A stretch of 36,465 bases of DNA from assembly GCA_035439485.1 (NCBI GenBank), contig DAORKI010000029.1:1-36465 (forward strand), given 5' to 3'. Below, piece by piece: positions 26,403-34,844 of the stretch. Position numbers and translations under genes: made by a program. Positions within the stretch are counted from its first letter, which is position 1. Every line of letters begins with the position of its first letter. This DNA comes from CAIKXD01 sp035439485. GTDB lineage: Bacteria > Bacteroidota > Bacteroidia > UBA4408. The notes below the pieces were generated by a model that was not told where the DNA came from, did no database searches, and saw nothing but the letters and a program-made list of their open reading frames with translations.

Positions 26403-27578
26403 TTAATGCTTATTGTTTTGTTCATCTAAATTAAGAGCTGCATCAATATATACAAACAAATCTTTAGGATGATCCTTAATTTTTTCTTTACTTCTTTTAT
26501 GACCAAGACGCACCATTAATAAATTTTTATCTGGAATTACGACCACGTATTGTCCCAAAATACCACGCGCATAATATATGTGCATGTTTTTGTAGTCGAG
26601 CATCCACCAACTATAGCCATATCGGTCATTGGGCATATTTTCTTCATCTATTAATTTTGCAGGAACAATCGATTGTTGCACATAATTTTCGGGAACAATT
26701 TGTTTTCCATGCCAGTTGCCATTGTTCATATATAAGCTGCCAATGCGCGCAAAGTCGCGAGCATTACTATTAAAGCAACAATATGCTTTTTCAACCCCAC
26801 CCTGATGATCGAGGCTCCAAAAAGCAGACTTTGATGCACCTATAGGAATCCACAATTTTTCTGATGCATACTCACTAATACTTTTGCCACAGGCTTTTTC
26901 TAAAACAAAAGCCAGTAACTCGGTGTTGCCACTTAAATATTTAAACACTTTGCCAGGCTCTTCTGTAATGTAGTATTTCATTGTAAGGCTACGAATATCA
27001 CTTCCGTAATAAGCCTTGGCAGGATAGGCAAAAGGACTTACATAATCCTCATCAAAATTAATTCCCGAGCTCATGGTAAGCAAGTGCTTCACAGTTAATT
27101 TTGAATTGCTTCCTTCAGCAAATTCCGGCAAAAAATCACCTACTTTTTGATCAACACTTTTTATTTTTCCTTCTCCTATGGCAATGCCCACCAACACACT
27201 TACAAAAGTTTTAGCCATGCTAAAAGAGTTGGTAATTGAACCAGGAGCCCCTTCATCCCAATATTCTTCATACAAAATTGAATCGTTTTTAAAGACCAAA
27301 TAGGCAAGTGAATGATATTCATTTAATTCTTTTTTTGCTATTTCAGGCAACTTTAATTTGTTATAATTATTTGCCAAAGCCCATACTTGCTCTTTTCCAG
27401 CCTTAACTTCATTGTTTTCAAAAATGGTATATTCTGTTGGAGATGGACCACTTCTTCCTTTAAAATAGGTATTTTGCAGTCCTTTATAAATATGCGTATT
27501 TCCACTAATTAATATCAATAAATTTAATATTATTAGTATGATTAAAAACCATTTAAAGAATCCTTTAATTAACTTCAT
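26403..27578 (-). CDS. Membrane-anchored serine hydrolase (beta-lactamase class C fold)
   Basis: 391 residues. A single N-terminal membrane segment (~8-25) anchors the protein with its catalytic part outside the cytoplasm. The active-site SxxK is S120-M-A-K123 (SFSMAKTFVSVLVG), the second motif is the Tyr in FKYLSGNTELLAFVLE, and the third region is GILGQYVVVIPD. Further family landmarks are KHLLTMSSGINFDEDY and RDFARIGSLYMNNGNW. The class includes D-alanyl-peptide and ester hydrolases; the substrate is not predictable. It is the first gene of the four-gene unit ending at 23531. A second, more distant member of the family is at 31043. Confidence 0.9.
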   Translation of the reverse strand: MKLIKGFFKWFLIILIILNLLILISGNTHIYKGLQNTYFKGRSGPSPTEYTIFENNEVKAGKEQVWALANNYNKLKLPEIAKKELNEYHSLAYLVFKNDSILYEEYWDEGAPGSITNSFSMAKTFVSVLVGIAIGEGKIKSVDQKVGDFLPEFAEGSNSKLTVKHLLTMSSGINFDEDYVSPFAYPAKAYYGSDIRSLTMKYYITEEPGKVFKYLSGNTELLAFVLEKACGKSISEYASEKLWIPIGASKSAFWSLDHQGGVEKAYCCFNSNARDFARIGSLYMNNGNWHGKQIVPENYVQQSIVPAKLIDEENMPNDRYGYSWWMLDYKNMHIYYARGILGQYVVVIPDKNLLMVRLGHKRSKEKIKDHPKDLFVYIDAALNLDEQNNKH

Positions 27579-27661
27579 TTGAGAAAAATTATGTAATAAT
27601 TTTTGTTTTTCATCCTATAATTTTTACTTCTATTTTCAATTCTTTCTTTGATTTGTTCGTT

Positions 27662-27679
27662 ATTAAACCAAGGTTTAAT
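27662..27679. repeat. Short perfect inverted repeat between lolD-like gene and hydrolase unit
   Basis: ATTAAACC (27662-27669) and GGTTTAAT (27672-27679) are separated by AA. No T-run follows on the minus strand, so a terminator is unlikely. It lies 84 bp upstream of the serine hydrolase start and could be an operator; this is inference. Confidence 0.4.
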
Positions 27680-27718
27680 GTATCGAACTCGTCAATTAAA
27701 TTGCCCATAAATTCAATA

Positions 27719-28432
27719 TTAAACTCGTTCACTAACTTTAACTATTTCTTTGTTTACTTCATCCGATTCAATTATACCATCTTTTAATCTTATGATGCGA
27801 TGAGCATGACGAGCAATGTCTTCTTCATGTGTAACCACTATTATGGTATTTCCTTTTTTATGAATTTCTTCAAACAAACCCATAATTTCTACCGAGGTTT
27901 TTGAATCTAAGTTACCAGTAGGCTCATCGGCCAAAATAATAGCAGGGTTATTTACCAATGCCCTTGCAACAGCTACCCTCTGCCTTTGTCCACCCGAGAG
28001 TTCATTTGGTTTATGTTTTACACGGTTTGCAAGGCCAACATCTTCTAATGTTTTTAAGGCTCTTGCTTGACGTTCTTCTTTTCCCATACCTGCATAAATT
28101 AGTGGTAAAATAACATTATCCAAGGCAGTAGATTTTGGTAATAAGTTGAAGGTTTGAAAAATAAAACCAATTTCTTTATTTCGAATTTGTGCTAGCGCAT
28201 TATCATCCAAAACGCTCACATCTGTCCCATTGAGTATGTATTGGCCAGATGTAGGAGTATCTAAGCATCCTAATAAGTTCATTAATGTTGATTTTCCCGA
28301 GCCACTTGGCCCCATTAATGCTACATATTCGTTTTTATTGATGTTTAAATTTACACCACGCAATGCTTTCACTTCTTCAGCACCTATACTAAATGATCTA
28401 ACAATATTTTTTAATGTAATAATTGGTTGCAT
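27719..28432 (-). CDS. LolD/MacB-type ABC transporter ATP-binding protein
   Basis: 237 residues, the size of LolD/MacB-class ATPases. Walker A is GPSGSGKST, Q-loop FIFQTFNLLP, signature LSGGQRQRVAVARAL, Walker B IILADEPTGNLD and H-loop VVTHE. The NLLP and PTGNLD wording is typical of the class working with FtsX-like permeases in lipoprotein release or macrolide/peptide export. No permease is adjacent: upstream is the divergent lysyl-oxidase gene and downstream an unrelated hydrolase. The exact substrate is therefore open. Confidence 0.9.
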   Translation of the reverse strand: MQPIITLKNIVRSFSIGAEEVKALRGVNLNINKNEYVALMGPSGSGKSTLMNLLGCLDTPTSGQYILNGTDVSVLDDNALAQIRNKEIGFIFQTFNLLPKSTALDNVILPLIYAGMGKEERQARALKTLEDVGLANRVKHKPNELSGGQRQRVAVARALVNNPAIILADEPTGNLDSKTSVEIMGLFEEIHKKGNTIIVVTHEEDIARHAHRIIRLKDGIIESDEVNKEIVKVSERV

Positions 28433-28561
28433 AATGCATTTTAAGGAAGCTAATGTAAGATTTTTGATTTAAATCATTAAGAAACTGAATAAGTTAATCC
28501 ATTTTTGATTGTAACGGAAGTTAAATTATTATACAAGATTTTTAGTTTAACAATTTTTTTA

Positions 28562-28569
28562 TATATTCG
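28562..28569 (+). promoter_or_regulatory. Possible -7 element (TATATTCG) upstream of lysyl-oxidase gene
   Basis: TATATTCG differs from TAnnTTTG at one base and lies 20 bases before the ATG at 28590. The -33 region holds only TTTA-like sequence, so confidence is low. Confidence 0.3.
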
Positions 28570-28589
28570 CTTTTTCCAAAACTTAAATT

Positions 28590-30938
28590 ATGAAAAACAA
28601 ATTATTATTACTCTTTACTTTTTTTAGTACAATATTTGGGGTTGAAGTCCTCAAAGCTGCTTGCGGACCTGGTCAATCAGAGGTTATTGTAAACATTGTA
28701 CCCGATACTTGGCCTAACGAAATTTCGTGGGATATTAAGACTGGCGCTGGTGTTTTGCTTGCGTCAGGAACATTTAATGGTGATACTGTTTGCATTCCAT
28801 CAAACAGTTGTGTTATTTTTTCAATTCATGATACCTATGGCGATGGTATATATGCACCAGGAGGATTTTGGTTGTATTTAGATGGTACCTTGATTGCCAA
28901 TGGTAATGCTTATGGTTATGGCACCACTCATGCTATGGCCTGCCCTCCAGGAACATATTGTACCTCTGCTATTCCTCTTGCATTGGGAACACATACAGCA
29001 AACTTTGAAGATAGTTGGTATGTTTATAATTGCACTACATCTGGAACTTATGAAGTAACCACATGCAGCACAAACACTTGTAATACTGCTATTTGGATGT
29101 ATTCTAATTGTACAGGAAATTACACTGAAGATGCAACAGGAACTTATACTTTTAATGATGATTATTGTGGTCAGCAATCACGAATAATTACTACCTTAAT
29201 TGCTGGAAATACTTATTATCTCAGAATTGGAGACATTTTAGATGATTGCACTAGTCCTATTAATTTTGATTTTACCTATGTAGGTCCAATTACTGGTTGT
29301 ATGGACCCAGCATCTTGTAATTATAACCCAATTGCTACGGTAGATGATGGTAGTTGCATTTATTTTCCCAATCCACTTTGCCAAGGCCCAGATTTAGAGT
29401 TTGACTCAATTTCATTGGTAAATTCATTTGCGCTTCAAACAATTACAGCTTCTAATTGCGATGTTCAAGAAGGTTGCTTATTGCAATATGGAACAAGAAA
29501 TGTTATTAGATTTACATCAAAGATAAATAATGTTGGAACCCTTGATTACTACTTAGGTACTGTTTCTACTCAACCTGGCATGTTTAATACTAATAATTGT
29601 CATGGTCATGCTCATTATGAAGGTTATGGCGATTATAGGTTGTATGATATAAATAATAACATTATACCAGCTGGACACAAAAACGGTTATTGTGTGATGG
29701 ATTTGTGTGGATCCGGACAGTACAACTGCGGGAATATGGGTATTTCAGCAGGTTGTTATGATGTTTATGGTGCTGGTACACAATGCCAATGGATTGATAT
29801 TACTGATGTTCCAACTGGCGATTATAGGCTAGCAGTAATTATTAATGCGCTTCATTTGCCCGATGCATTTGGTCATCAAGAAATTAATTATGTGAATAAT
29901 GCAACTCAAATCTGTATGCATATTGAACAAGATTCAATCAATGGCCCATCTTTTAGTATTTTACCTACATGCACACCATTTGTTGATTGCGCTGGAATAC
30001 CAGGAGGTGCTTCAGTAGTTGATTGCAACGGAGTATGCGGTGGTGGTGCATTTGCTGGTGATCGCCAAGGTGATGCCTTATTAAATGCCACTGACCTAGA
30101 TGTATATATGGATGACATTGAAACAAGCATTAGTAATACTGTTCCATGCATTGATGTTAGTGGAAATGGAGTTGAATCTATATATGATGCTGAATTAGTT
30201 AAATGGTGTAGTAAAAATTCATACATTCTTTATCCAGGAGGAAGCCCTCAATACAATTGTAATTTTCCTAGAAATGTGACCAATCCTAATGAACTTACAA
30301 ATTTAGAAATTGTGAATGTAAATTTAGCTGGTGGTTATTTAGATGTTAATATCAGCAACCCAAATTCTGATGTTACAGCATTTCAATTCAGTATTAGTGG
30401 TGTTTACATACAAAGTGTAGTAAGCCTTGTTGATCCTATTGACTTTCCTGTTGACTTAAGATTCAATGCCAATACAAATTCCATTTTTGGAATTTCAATG
30501 ATAGATTCAACTGTTGACCGCAATATTAACCCACAAGGATTGGTAAGGGTTTATTTTTCGGGTATAAGTCAAAACTGGATTTGTATTAGCGAAATAGTTG
30601 ACATTGTAAATAATAAAGGTGAAAGAACTACATCCACAATTGCTGGTACATGTTTCCCTGCAACAATTACCAATGTAATTGATAATCAAAACCTATTATA
30701 TTTTCATTTAGTGCCAAATCCTGCTAAGGAAAATGTTACTGTAATGTTGCAAAACCCTTCAGGTAAAGCCTTAGTTACCTCTGTATTTGATTACTCAGGA
30801 CGTTTGGTAAAAGAAATGAATGTAGCAGCAAATCAAACTAAAGTTAATATTGCTATTGATGATTTAAGTAATGGAATTTATTTTGTGAAAATAAACAACG
30901 ATAGTTTTTATAGAGTAGAAAGATTGGTAAAGCAATAA
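28590..30938 (+). CDS. T9SS-secreted protein with lysyl-oxidase-like domain
   Basis: 782 residues. A signal peptide ends near residue 24. Residues ~25-120 are a beta-rich unit (DTYGDGIYAPGGFW), ~125-232 a PPC-like unit, and ~235-258 a Cys-rich GCMDPASCNYNP...DDGSC segment. Residues ~270-448 match the lysyl oxidase family: CHGHAHYE gives H338, H340 and H342 as copper ligands. Lys364 in AGHKNGYC and Tyr393 in GCYDVYG match the Lys/Tyr pair that forms the LTQ cofactor, and CQWIDITDVPTGDYRL is nearly the animal sequence. Residues ~490-545 are dockerin-like, with two Asp/Asn loops (GDRQGDALLNATDL, DVSGNGVESIYDAEL). Residues ~570-695 are cohesin-like, and ~703-782 a Por-type T9SS sorting tail. The predicted activity is oxidative deamination of lysine amines on extracellular protein. 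A terminator follows. Confidence 0.88.
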   Translation: MKNKLLLLFTFFSTIFGVEVLKAACGPGQSEVIVNIVPDTWPNEISWDIKTGAGVLLASGTFNGDTVCIPSNSCVIFSIHDTYGDGIYAPGGFWLYLDGTLIANGNAYGYGTTHAMACPPGTYCTSAIPLALGTHTANFEDSWYVYNCTTSGTYEVTTCSTNTCNTAIWMYSNCTGNYTEDATGTYTFNDDYCGQQSRIITTLIAGNTYYLRIGDILDDCTSPINFDFTYVGPITGCMDPASCNYNPIATVDDGSCIYFPNPLCQGPDLEFDSISLVNSFALQTITASNCDVQEGCLLQYGTRNVIRFTSKINNVGTLDYYLGTVSTQPGMFNTNNCHGHAHYEGYGDYRLYDINNNIIPAGHKNGYCVMDLCGSGQYNCGNMGISAGCYDVYGAGTQCQWIDITDVPTGDYRLAVIINALHLPDAFGHQEINYVNNATQICMHIEQDSINGPSFSILPTCTPFVDCAGIPGGASVVDCNGVCGGGAFAGDRQGDALLNATDLDVYMDDIETSISNTVPCIDVSGNGVESIYDAELVKWCSKNSYILYPGGSPQYNCNFPRNVTNPNELTNLEIVNVNLAGGYLDVNISNPNSDVTAFQFSISGVYIQSVVSLVDPIDFPVDLRFNANTNSIFGISMIDSTVDRNINPQGLVRVYFSGISQNWICISEIVDIVNNKGERTTSTIAGTCFPATITNVIDNQNLLYFHLVPNPAKENVTVMLQNPSGKALVTSVFDYSGRLVKEMNVAANQTKVNIAIDDLSNGIYFVKINNDSFYRVERLVKQ

Positions 30939-30955
30939 TAATTCATTTTAATAAA

Positions 30956-30985
30956 CAAAAGGCTCGCTACCAAGCGAGCCTTTTG
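30956..30985 (+). terminator. Intrinsic terminator after the lysyl-oxidase gene
   Basis: A perfect 13-bp stem (CAAAAGGCTCGCT / AGCGAGCCTTTTG) with loop ACCA, beginning 17 bases after the stop codon. The right arm contains TTTT and is followed by TATTTT. Confidence 0.9.
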
Positions 30986-31042
30986 TATTTTGATTAAACC
31001 AATGTGAACTTTTATTGTCAAACGATAGTAAAAATAAACCAA

Positions 31043-32336
31043 TGAATAAATATTTAATAAATACAGTATTATAAATAGTCTTGCTTTAAATGTAAAAGCA
31101 CAAATTAACTATTTTCCAACTGCATCTCCCCAAAATTGGGACACTATTAGCCCAAGTTCATTAAATTGGTGTCAAAATAAAATAGATAGTTTATATAACT
31201 TTTTAGAGCAACGAAACACCAAAGGTTTTATCATATTAAAAGATGGCAAAATTGTGCTTGAGAAATATTTTGGTTCATTTACACAAGATTCGATTTGGTA
31301 TTGGGCTTCGGCAGGAAAAACATTAACAGCATTTTTAACTGGTATTGCTCAAAATCAAGGCGCACTAAATATCAGTCAAAGTGTGACACAGCATTTAGGA
31401 AGCGGTTGGAGTAGTTGTAATATGGTACAAGAAGATTCAATTACCATTAAGCACCTACTTACAATGACAAGTGGATTAGATGATATTATTTCAACGTGTA
31501 GCAATGAAGATGACAGTCCACCCTGCTTGCAATATCATAGCCCCGTAGGAATCAGATGGGCCTATCATACAGGTGCCTATCGCAAATTACAAGACATTCT
31601 GCCTATAGCAGTTAATACCTCTTTAAATACATTTACTAATAACAGTATTAAAAATAGAATTAATATGAGTTCTGGTGTTTGGATACAAGATATTTACTTC
31701 AGTAAAACAAGAGATGCTGCAAGATTTGGATTGCTTTGCTTAAATAAAGGAATTTGGAATACTGATACTATTTTAAATGACACCAATTACTTTCAATCCA
31801 TGATTAACAGCTCACAAAGTCAAAATCTTTCTTATGGCTACCTCACATGGCTGAATGGAAAACCAAATTTTATGCTCCCAAGTTCACAATTAGTATTCAA
31901 TGGTTTTATTTGTCCAAGCGCACCTGCTGATATGTATGCAGCACTTGGAAAGAATGATCAAAAAATATACATAGTGCCTTCTCAAAAATTGGTAGTGGTT
32001 AGGTTTGGGAATGAAGCGTATTCTTCGTCATTGGCTGTTACCGTATTTGATGATGAGCTTTGGCAAAAAATCAATGACTTAAATTGCACTGTAACAAGTA
32101 AAAATTATTTGGCAGAAAAAAACTATCAAGTATGGCCTAATCCGTTTTACGATAATATTCATGTGCTTCCAGCAAAAACAAACATTCATTTTGTTTTAAC
32201 AAATATTTCTGGGCAACTTGTATATGAAGGAAAAGATATTAATCAACAAAATTTTAAATCCCTTCCACAAGGCATCTATTTATTAAAGCTTATTGAATTT
32301 AATCAGGTAAGCTTTGTAAAATTAATTAAAAACTAA
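31043..32336 (+). CDS. Secreted serine hydrolase with T9SS tail, frameshifted signal peptide
   Basis: The body frame is open from 31050 to the stop at 32334-32336 but has no ATG, GTG or TTG before the GTG at 31254. The upstream frame codes for N-terminal sequence of the family: a leader end ALNVKAQ, then INYFPTASPQNWDTISP and WCQNKIDSLYNFLEQ. An ATG at 31043 in the neighbouring frame begins MNKYLINTVL and stops at 31073. One base change in length near 31064-31075 would join the two into a normal leader. The body has the SxxK motif in WYWASAGKTLTAFLTG, KHLLTMTSGLDD, RWAYHTGAY and ARFGLLCLNKG, then a Por-type T9SS tail (YQVWPNPFYDNIHV to VKLIKN). Either a true frameshift, which would block secretion, or a sequence error. 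It ends 6 bp from the convergent TlpA-like gene. Confidence 0.75.
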
Positions 32337-32342
32337 GGCATT

Positions 32343-33830
32343 TTATTCAGCCATTAACTTCAATAAATCTTCTCTCAAGGATTCATCAGCTGGGCGCTTA
32401 GCATTTTCATCAACAATTTTACCTGTTTTATCCAAAATCATATAACGAGGTATACTGCTAATATTAAAAAACTTACATACTTCGCTGGACCAACCACCTT
32501 TACTGATTCCCTGTATTCCTTGTAATTGATTTTGTTCAATTGCTTTCTTCCAGTTTTCTTCGTTATCATCAATGGAGATATACAAAAAGGCAATTTTTTC
32601 AAGTTGTTTTTTAGAAAGTGATTCATGTAATTTTTTTGAAAATGGGAATTGTTGACGACAAGGTCCGCACCAACTAGCCCAAAAATCAATGTACACGACT
32701 TTACCTTTAAATTGTTCAAGATACACCTCTTTGCCATCCTGATTCAGTAAAATAGGATATTTAGTACTCTTTTCATTTGATGTTTTCTCTATTTTCTTTT
32801 CACTGGTAATTTGTGCAATTGCTCCTGCACACTGCTGTTGTACGTATTTGAAAACTTTACCTTCCTTATCAATTTCCTTTAATTTATTCATCATATTTTT
32901 TGAGAGATCAGCATCAATTTTATCACAGCTCCTAAGTAAGCATTTTGCAAGAACATACTGTTTGCAATTTCCTTTTAGCAATGTTTCAATTAACTTAAAC
33001 TCTTCTCTAACAATATTTGTAAAGTTGTTTGGGTTTTTAAAAGTAAGTGCCTCTGATCCATAATAGGCAATATAGTTCAATAAAAATTTTTTGTACCAGC
33101 TTGTATACATCATTTCATCCGCATTGAGTTCAATTTGTTTAATCTCATCATTAAATGTTGAAGGTAAACTTTTTGAGATAGACACATTTTTTAAAGTACA
33201 ATCATGCGCAGCATAACCAAGCAAACAAGCATAATATGCATAATTTATTTCTTTTTTAATTAATGTAGCTATGTAATTTACAAATGGATTTTCTTGTTTT
33301 GCTTTTTCCAACCATTTGAGCTTATTTTTTTTTATTAAAAACAATTCCTCTTCAAAAGCATCAATTGTTTTACCTTTTGATTTTAAAATTAAACTATCAT
33401 ATTTATCAGTAAACTCTTGCTTAAATTGATTGTAAAAAGATTGTTGTATTGCATTTTTACCTCCTCCAACACCTAAAATTTTATTGTTTTTTGTATAAAA
33501 GTTTACTTCATTAAGGATTGAAATTTCACCCTGGCCTTTCCGTATCTCAGCAAGGTCATCTTTATCGGAAATGGTCAATAAAAAATAAATGCCCGAATCT
33601 GCATTCAATTGAACACATTGAGGCAAGTGTGTGTTAATTTCAACTTTAAATGCAGTTCCATTTAATTTAGCTTTTTCAACAAACTCAATCTCTTCAATAT
33701 AATTTGGGAAACAACTTATTTGAATATTGCTCACATTTCCATCGGTATTTCCCACAACATTTATTTTAGTTTGTGCTGTAAGTTGAAAACTAACTGCAGT
33801 AAGCAATAGGAGCAAATTTTTTTTAATCAT
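32343..33830 (-). CDS. TlpA-like thioredoxin-domain protein, exported
   Basis: 495 residues with a signal peptide (MIKKNLLLLLTAVSFQLTAQ). Residues ~20-340 are a beta-rich then helical N-terminal region of the kind placed before TlpA domains in Bacteroidota. Residues ~350-495 are the thioredoxin fold: FKGKVVYIDFWASWCGPCRQQF with C388/C391, and SSIPRYMI with the cis-Pro. Like TlpA/ResA it probably reduces disulphides in the periplasm or on the envelope; its partner is unknown. The gene is divergent from rfbA and convergent with the serine hydrolase. Confidence 0.9.
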   Translation of the reverse strand: MIKKNLLLLLTAVSFQLTAQTKINVVGNTDGNVSNIQISCFPNYIEEIEFVEKAKLNGTAFKVEINTHLPQCVQLNADSGIYFLLTISDKDDLAEIRKGQGEISILNEVNFYTKNNKILGVGGGKNAIQQSFYNQFKQEFTDKYDSLILKSKGKTIDAFEEELFLIKKNKLKWLEKAKQENPFVNYIATLIKKEINYAYYACLLGYAAHDCTLKNVSISKSLPSTFNDEIKQIELNADEMMYTSWYKKFLLNYIAYYGSEALTFKNPNNFTNIVREEFKLIETLLKGNCKQYVLAKCLLRSCDKIDADLSKNMMNKLKEIDKEGKVFKYVQQQCAGAIAQITSEKKIEKTSNEKSTKYPILLNQDGKEVYLEQFKGKVVYIDFWASWCGPCRQQFPFSKKLHESLSKKQLEKIAFLYISIDDNEENWKKAIEQNQLQGIQGISKGGWSSEVCKFFNISSIPRYMILDKTGKIVDENAKRPADESLREDLLKLMAE

Positions 33831-33846
33831 AATAAATATTTTGATG

Positions 33847-33854
33847 CAAATTTA
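33847..33854 (-). promoter_or_regulatory. -7 promoter element for the TlpA-like gene (TAAATTTG on minus)
   Basis: The minus strand reads TAAATTTG 16 bases before the ATG at 33830. It fits TAnnTTTG; a convincing -33 box is not seen at 17-23 bases. Confidence 0.4.
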
Positions 33855-33871
33855 GCAAAACTAGCCTTTAA

Positions 33872-33879
33872 TATCTTTG
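33872..33879 (+). promoter_or_regulatory. -7 promoter element for rfbA (TATCTTTG)
   Basis: TATCTTTG is identical to the -7 box before the gene at 3538. The nearest TTTG (33840-33843) is 28 bases upstream, longer than usual. It would give an 80-base leader before rfbA and places the two divergent promoters 17 bp apart. Confidence 0.4.
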
Positions 33880-33960
33880 AAAATAATATTATACACCCTT
33901 GTACTTTTCGTACTTTAAACAATAAATTTTACTTTTAGCCATTTAAAATTTACAAGAAAT

Positions 33961-34818
33961 ATGAAAGGAATTATTTTAGCTGGTGGTTCTGGCACACGAT
34001 TGCATCCATTAACACTTGCCGTTAGTAAACAACTAATGCCTGTATATGATAAGCCAATGATATACTATCCATTATCAGTTTTGATGATGGCTGGAATAAA
34101 TGAGATATTAATAATTTCAACACCTCATGATTTGCCCCATTTTAAACGTTTGTTAGGCGATGGAAAAAATTTAGGCTGTGAATTTAGTTATGCAGAACAA
34201 GCAGTTCCTAATGGACTTGCACAGGCTTTTGTGATTGGAGCTGATTTTATTGGAAATGATAAAGTGGCGCTAATTTTAGGAGATAATATTTTTTACGGTT
34301 CGGGTTTAGGAACCCTTATGCAACAGTATAAAGATCCGCATGGTGGTGTAGTATTTGCTTATCATGTTTCAGATCCTGAACGATACGGTGTTGTTGAATT
34401 TGATGAACAAATGAAAGCTGTGAGTATTGAAGAAAAACCAACTCTTCCGAAATCAAATTATGCTGTACCTGGTTTGTATTTTTATGATAACAATGTAATT
34501 AAAATTGCTAAAGAGTTAAAGCCTAGTCCAAGAGGTGAATATGAAATAACAGATGTAAATAAACACTATTTACAAGCAGGAAAATTAAAAGTAGGCATTT
34601 TGGATAGAGGAACGGCATGGCTCGATACAGGCACTTTTGCATCATTAATGCAAGCTGGGCAATTTGTTCAAGTGATAGAAGAACGACAAGGTTTAAAAAT
34701 TGGATGCATTGAGGAAATAGCTTATCGTATGGGTTTCATTAATAAAGCACAGTTACATGAGTTAGCGAAACCCCTTCTTAAAAGCGGCTATGGCACATAT
34801 TTAATGAGTTTAAATTAA
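33961..34818 (+). CDS. rfbA: Glucose-1-phosphate thymidylyltransferase
   Basis: 285 residues, the normal length for RfbA/RmlA. It makes dTDP-glucose from dTTP and glucose-1-phosphate, the first step to dTDP-rhamnose and related surface sugars. Motifs: GGSGTRLHPLT (8-18) for nucleotide binding, KQLMPVYDKPMIYYPLS, EQAVPNGLAQAF, ILGDNIFYG with the metal-binding Asp, and EEKPTLPKSNYAVPGLYFYD. The usual partners rfbB, rfbC and rfbD are not next to it. The following gene (26 bp away) encodes a lectin-like protein instead, so the rhamnose genes must lie elsewhere or the pathway is different. Identification is secure. Confidence 0.96.
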   Translation: MKGIILAGGSGTRLHPLTLAVSKQLMPVYDKPMIYYPLSVLMMAGINEILIISTPHDLPHFKRLLGDGKNLGCEFSYAEQAVPNGLAQAFVIGADFIGNDKVALILGDNIFYGSGLGTLMQQYKDPHGGVVFAYHVSDPERYGVVEFDEQMKAVSIEEKPTLPKSNYAVPGLYFYDNNVIKIAKELKPSPRGEYEITDVNKHYLQAGKLKVGILDRGTAWLDTGTFASLMQAGQFVQVIEERQGLKIGCIEEIAYRMGFINKAQLHELAKPLLKSGYGTYLMSLN

Positions 34819-34844
34819 TTAAACATTCAAAAAATTCCTAATGT

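Noticed and set aside
27662..27679. Terminator for the LolD-type gene
   Set aside because: The 8-bp palindrome is A+T-rich and no T-run follows on the minus strand.
31254..32336. GTG at 31254 as the true start of the serine hydrolase
   Set aside because: Upstream in-frame sequence encodes a leader end and conserved-looking residues, so a start here would remove the export signal. A frameshift from the ATG at 31043 explains the data better.
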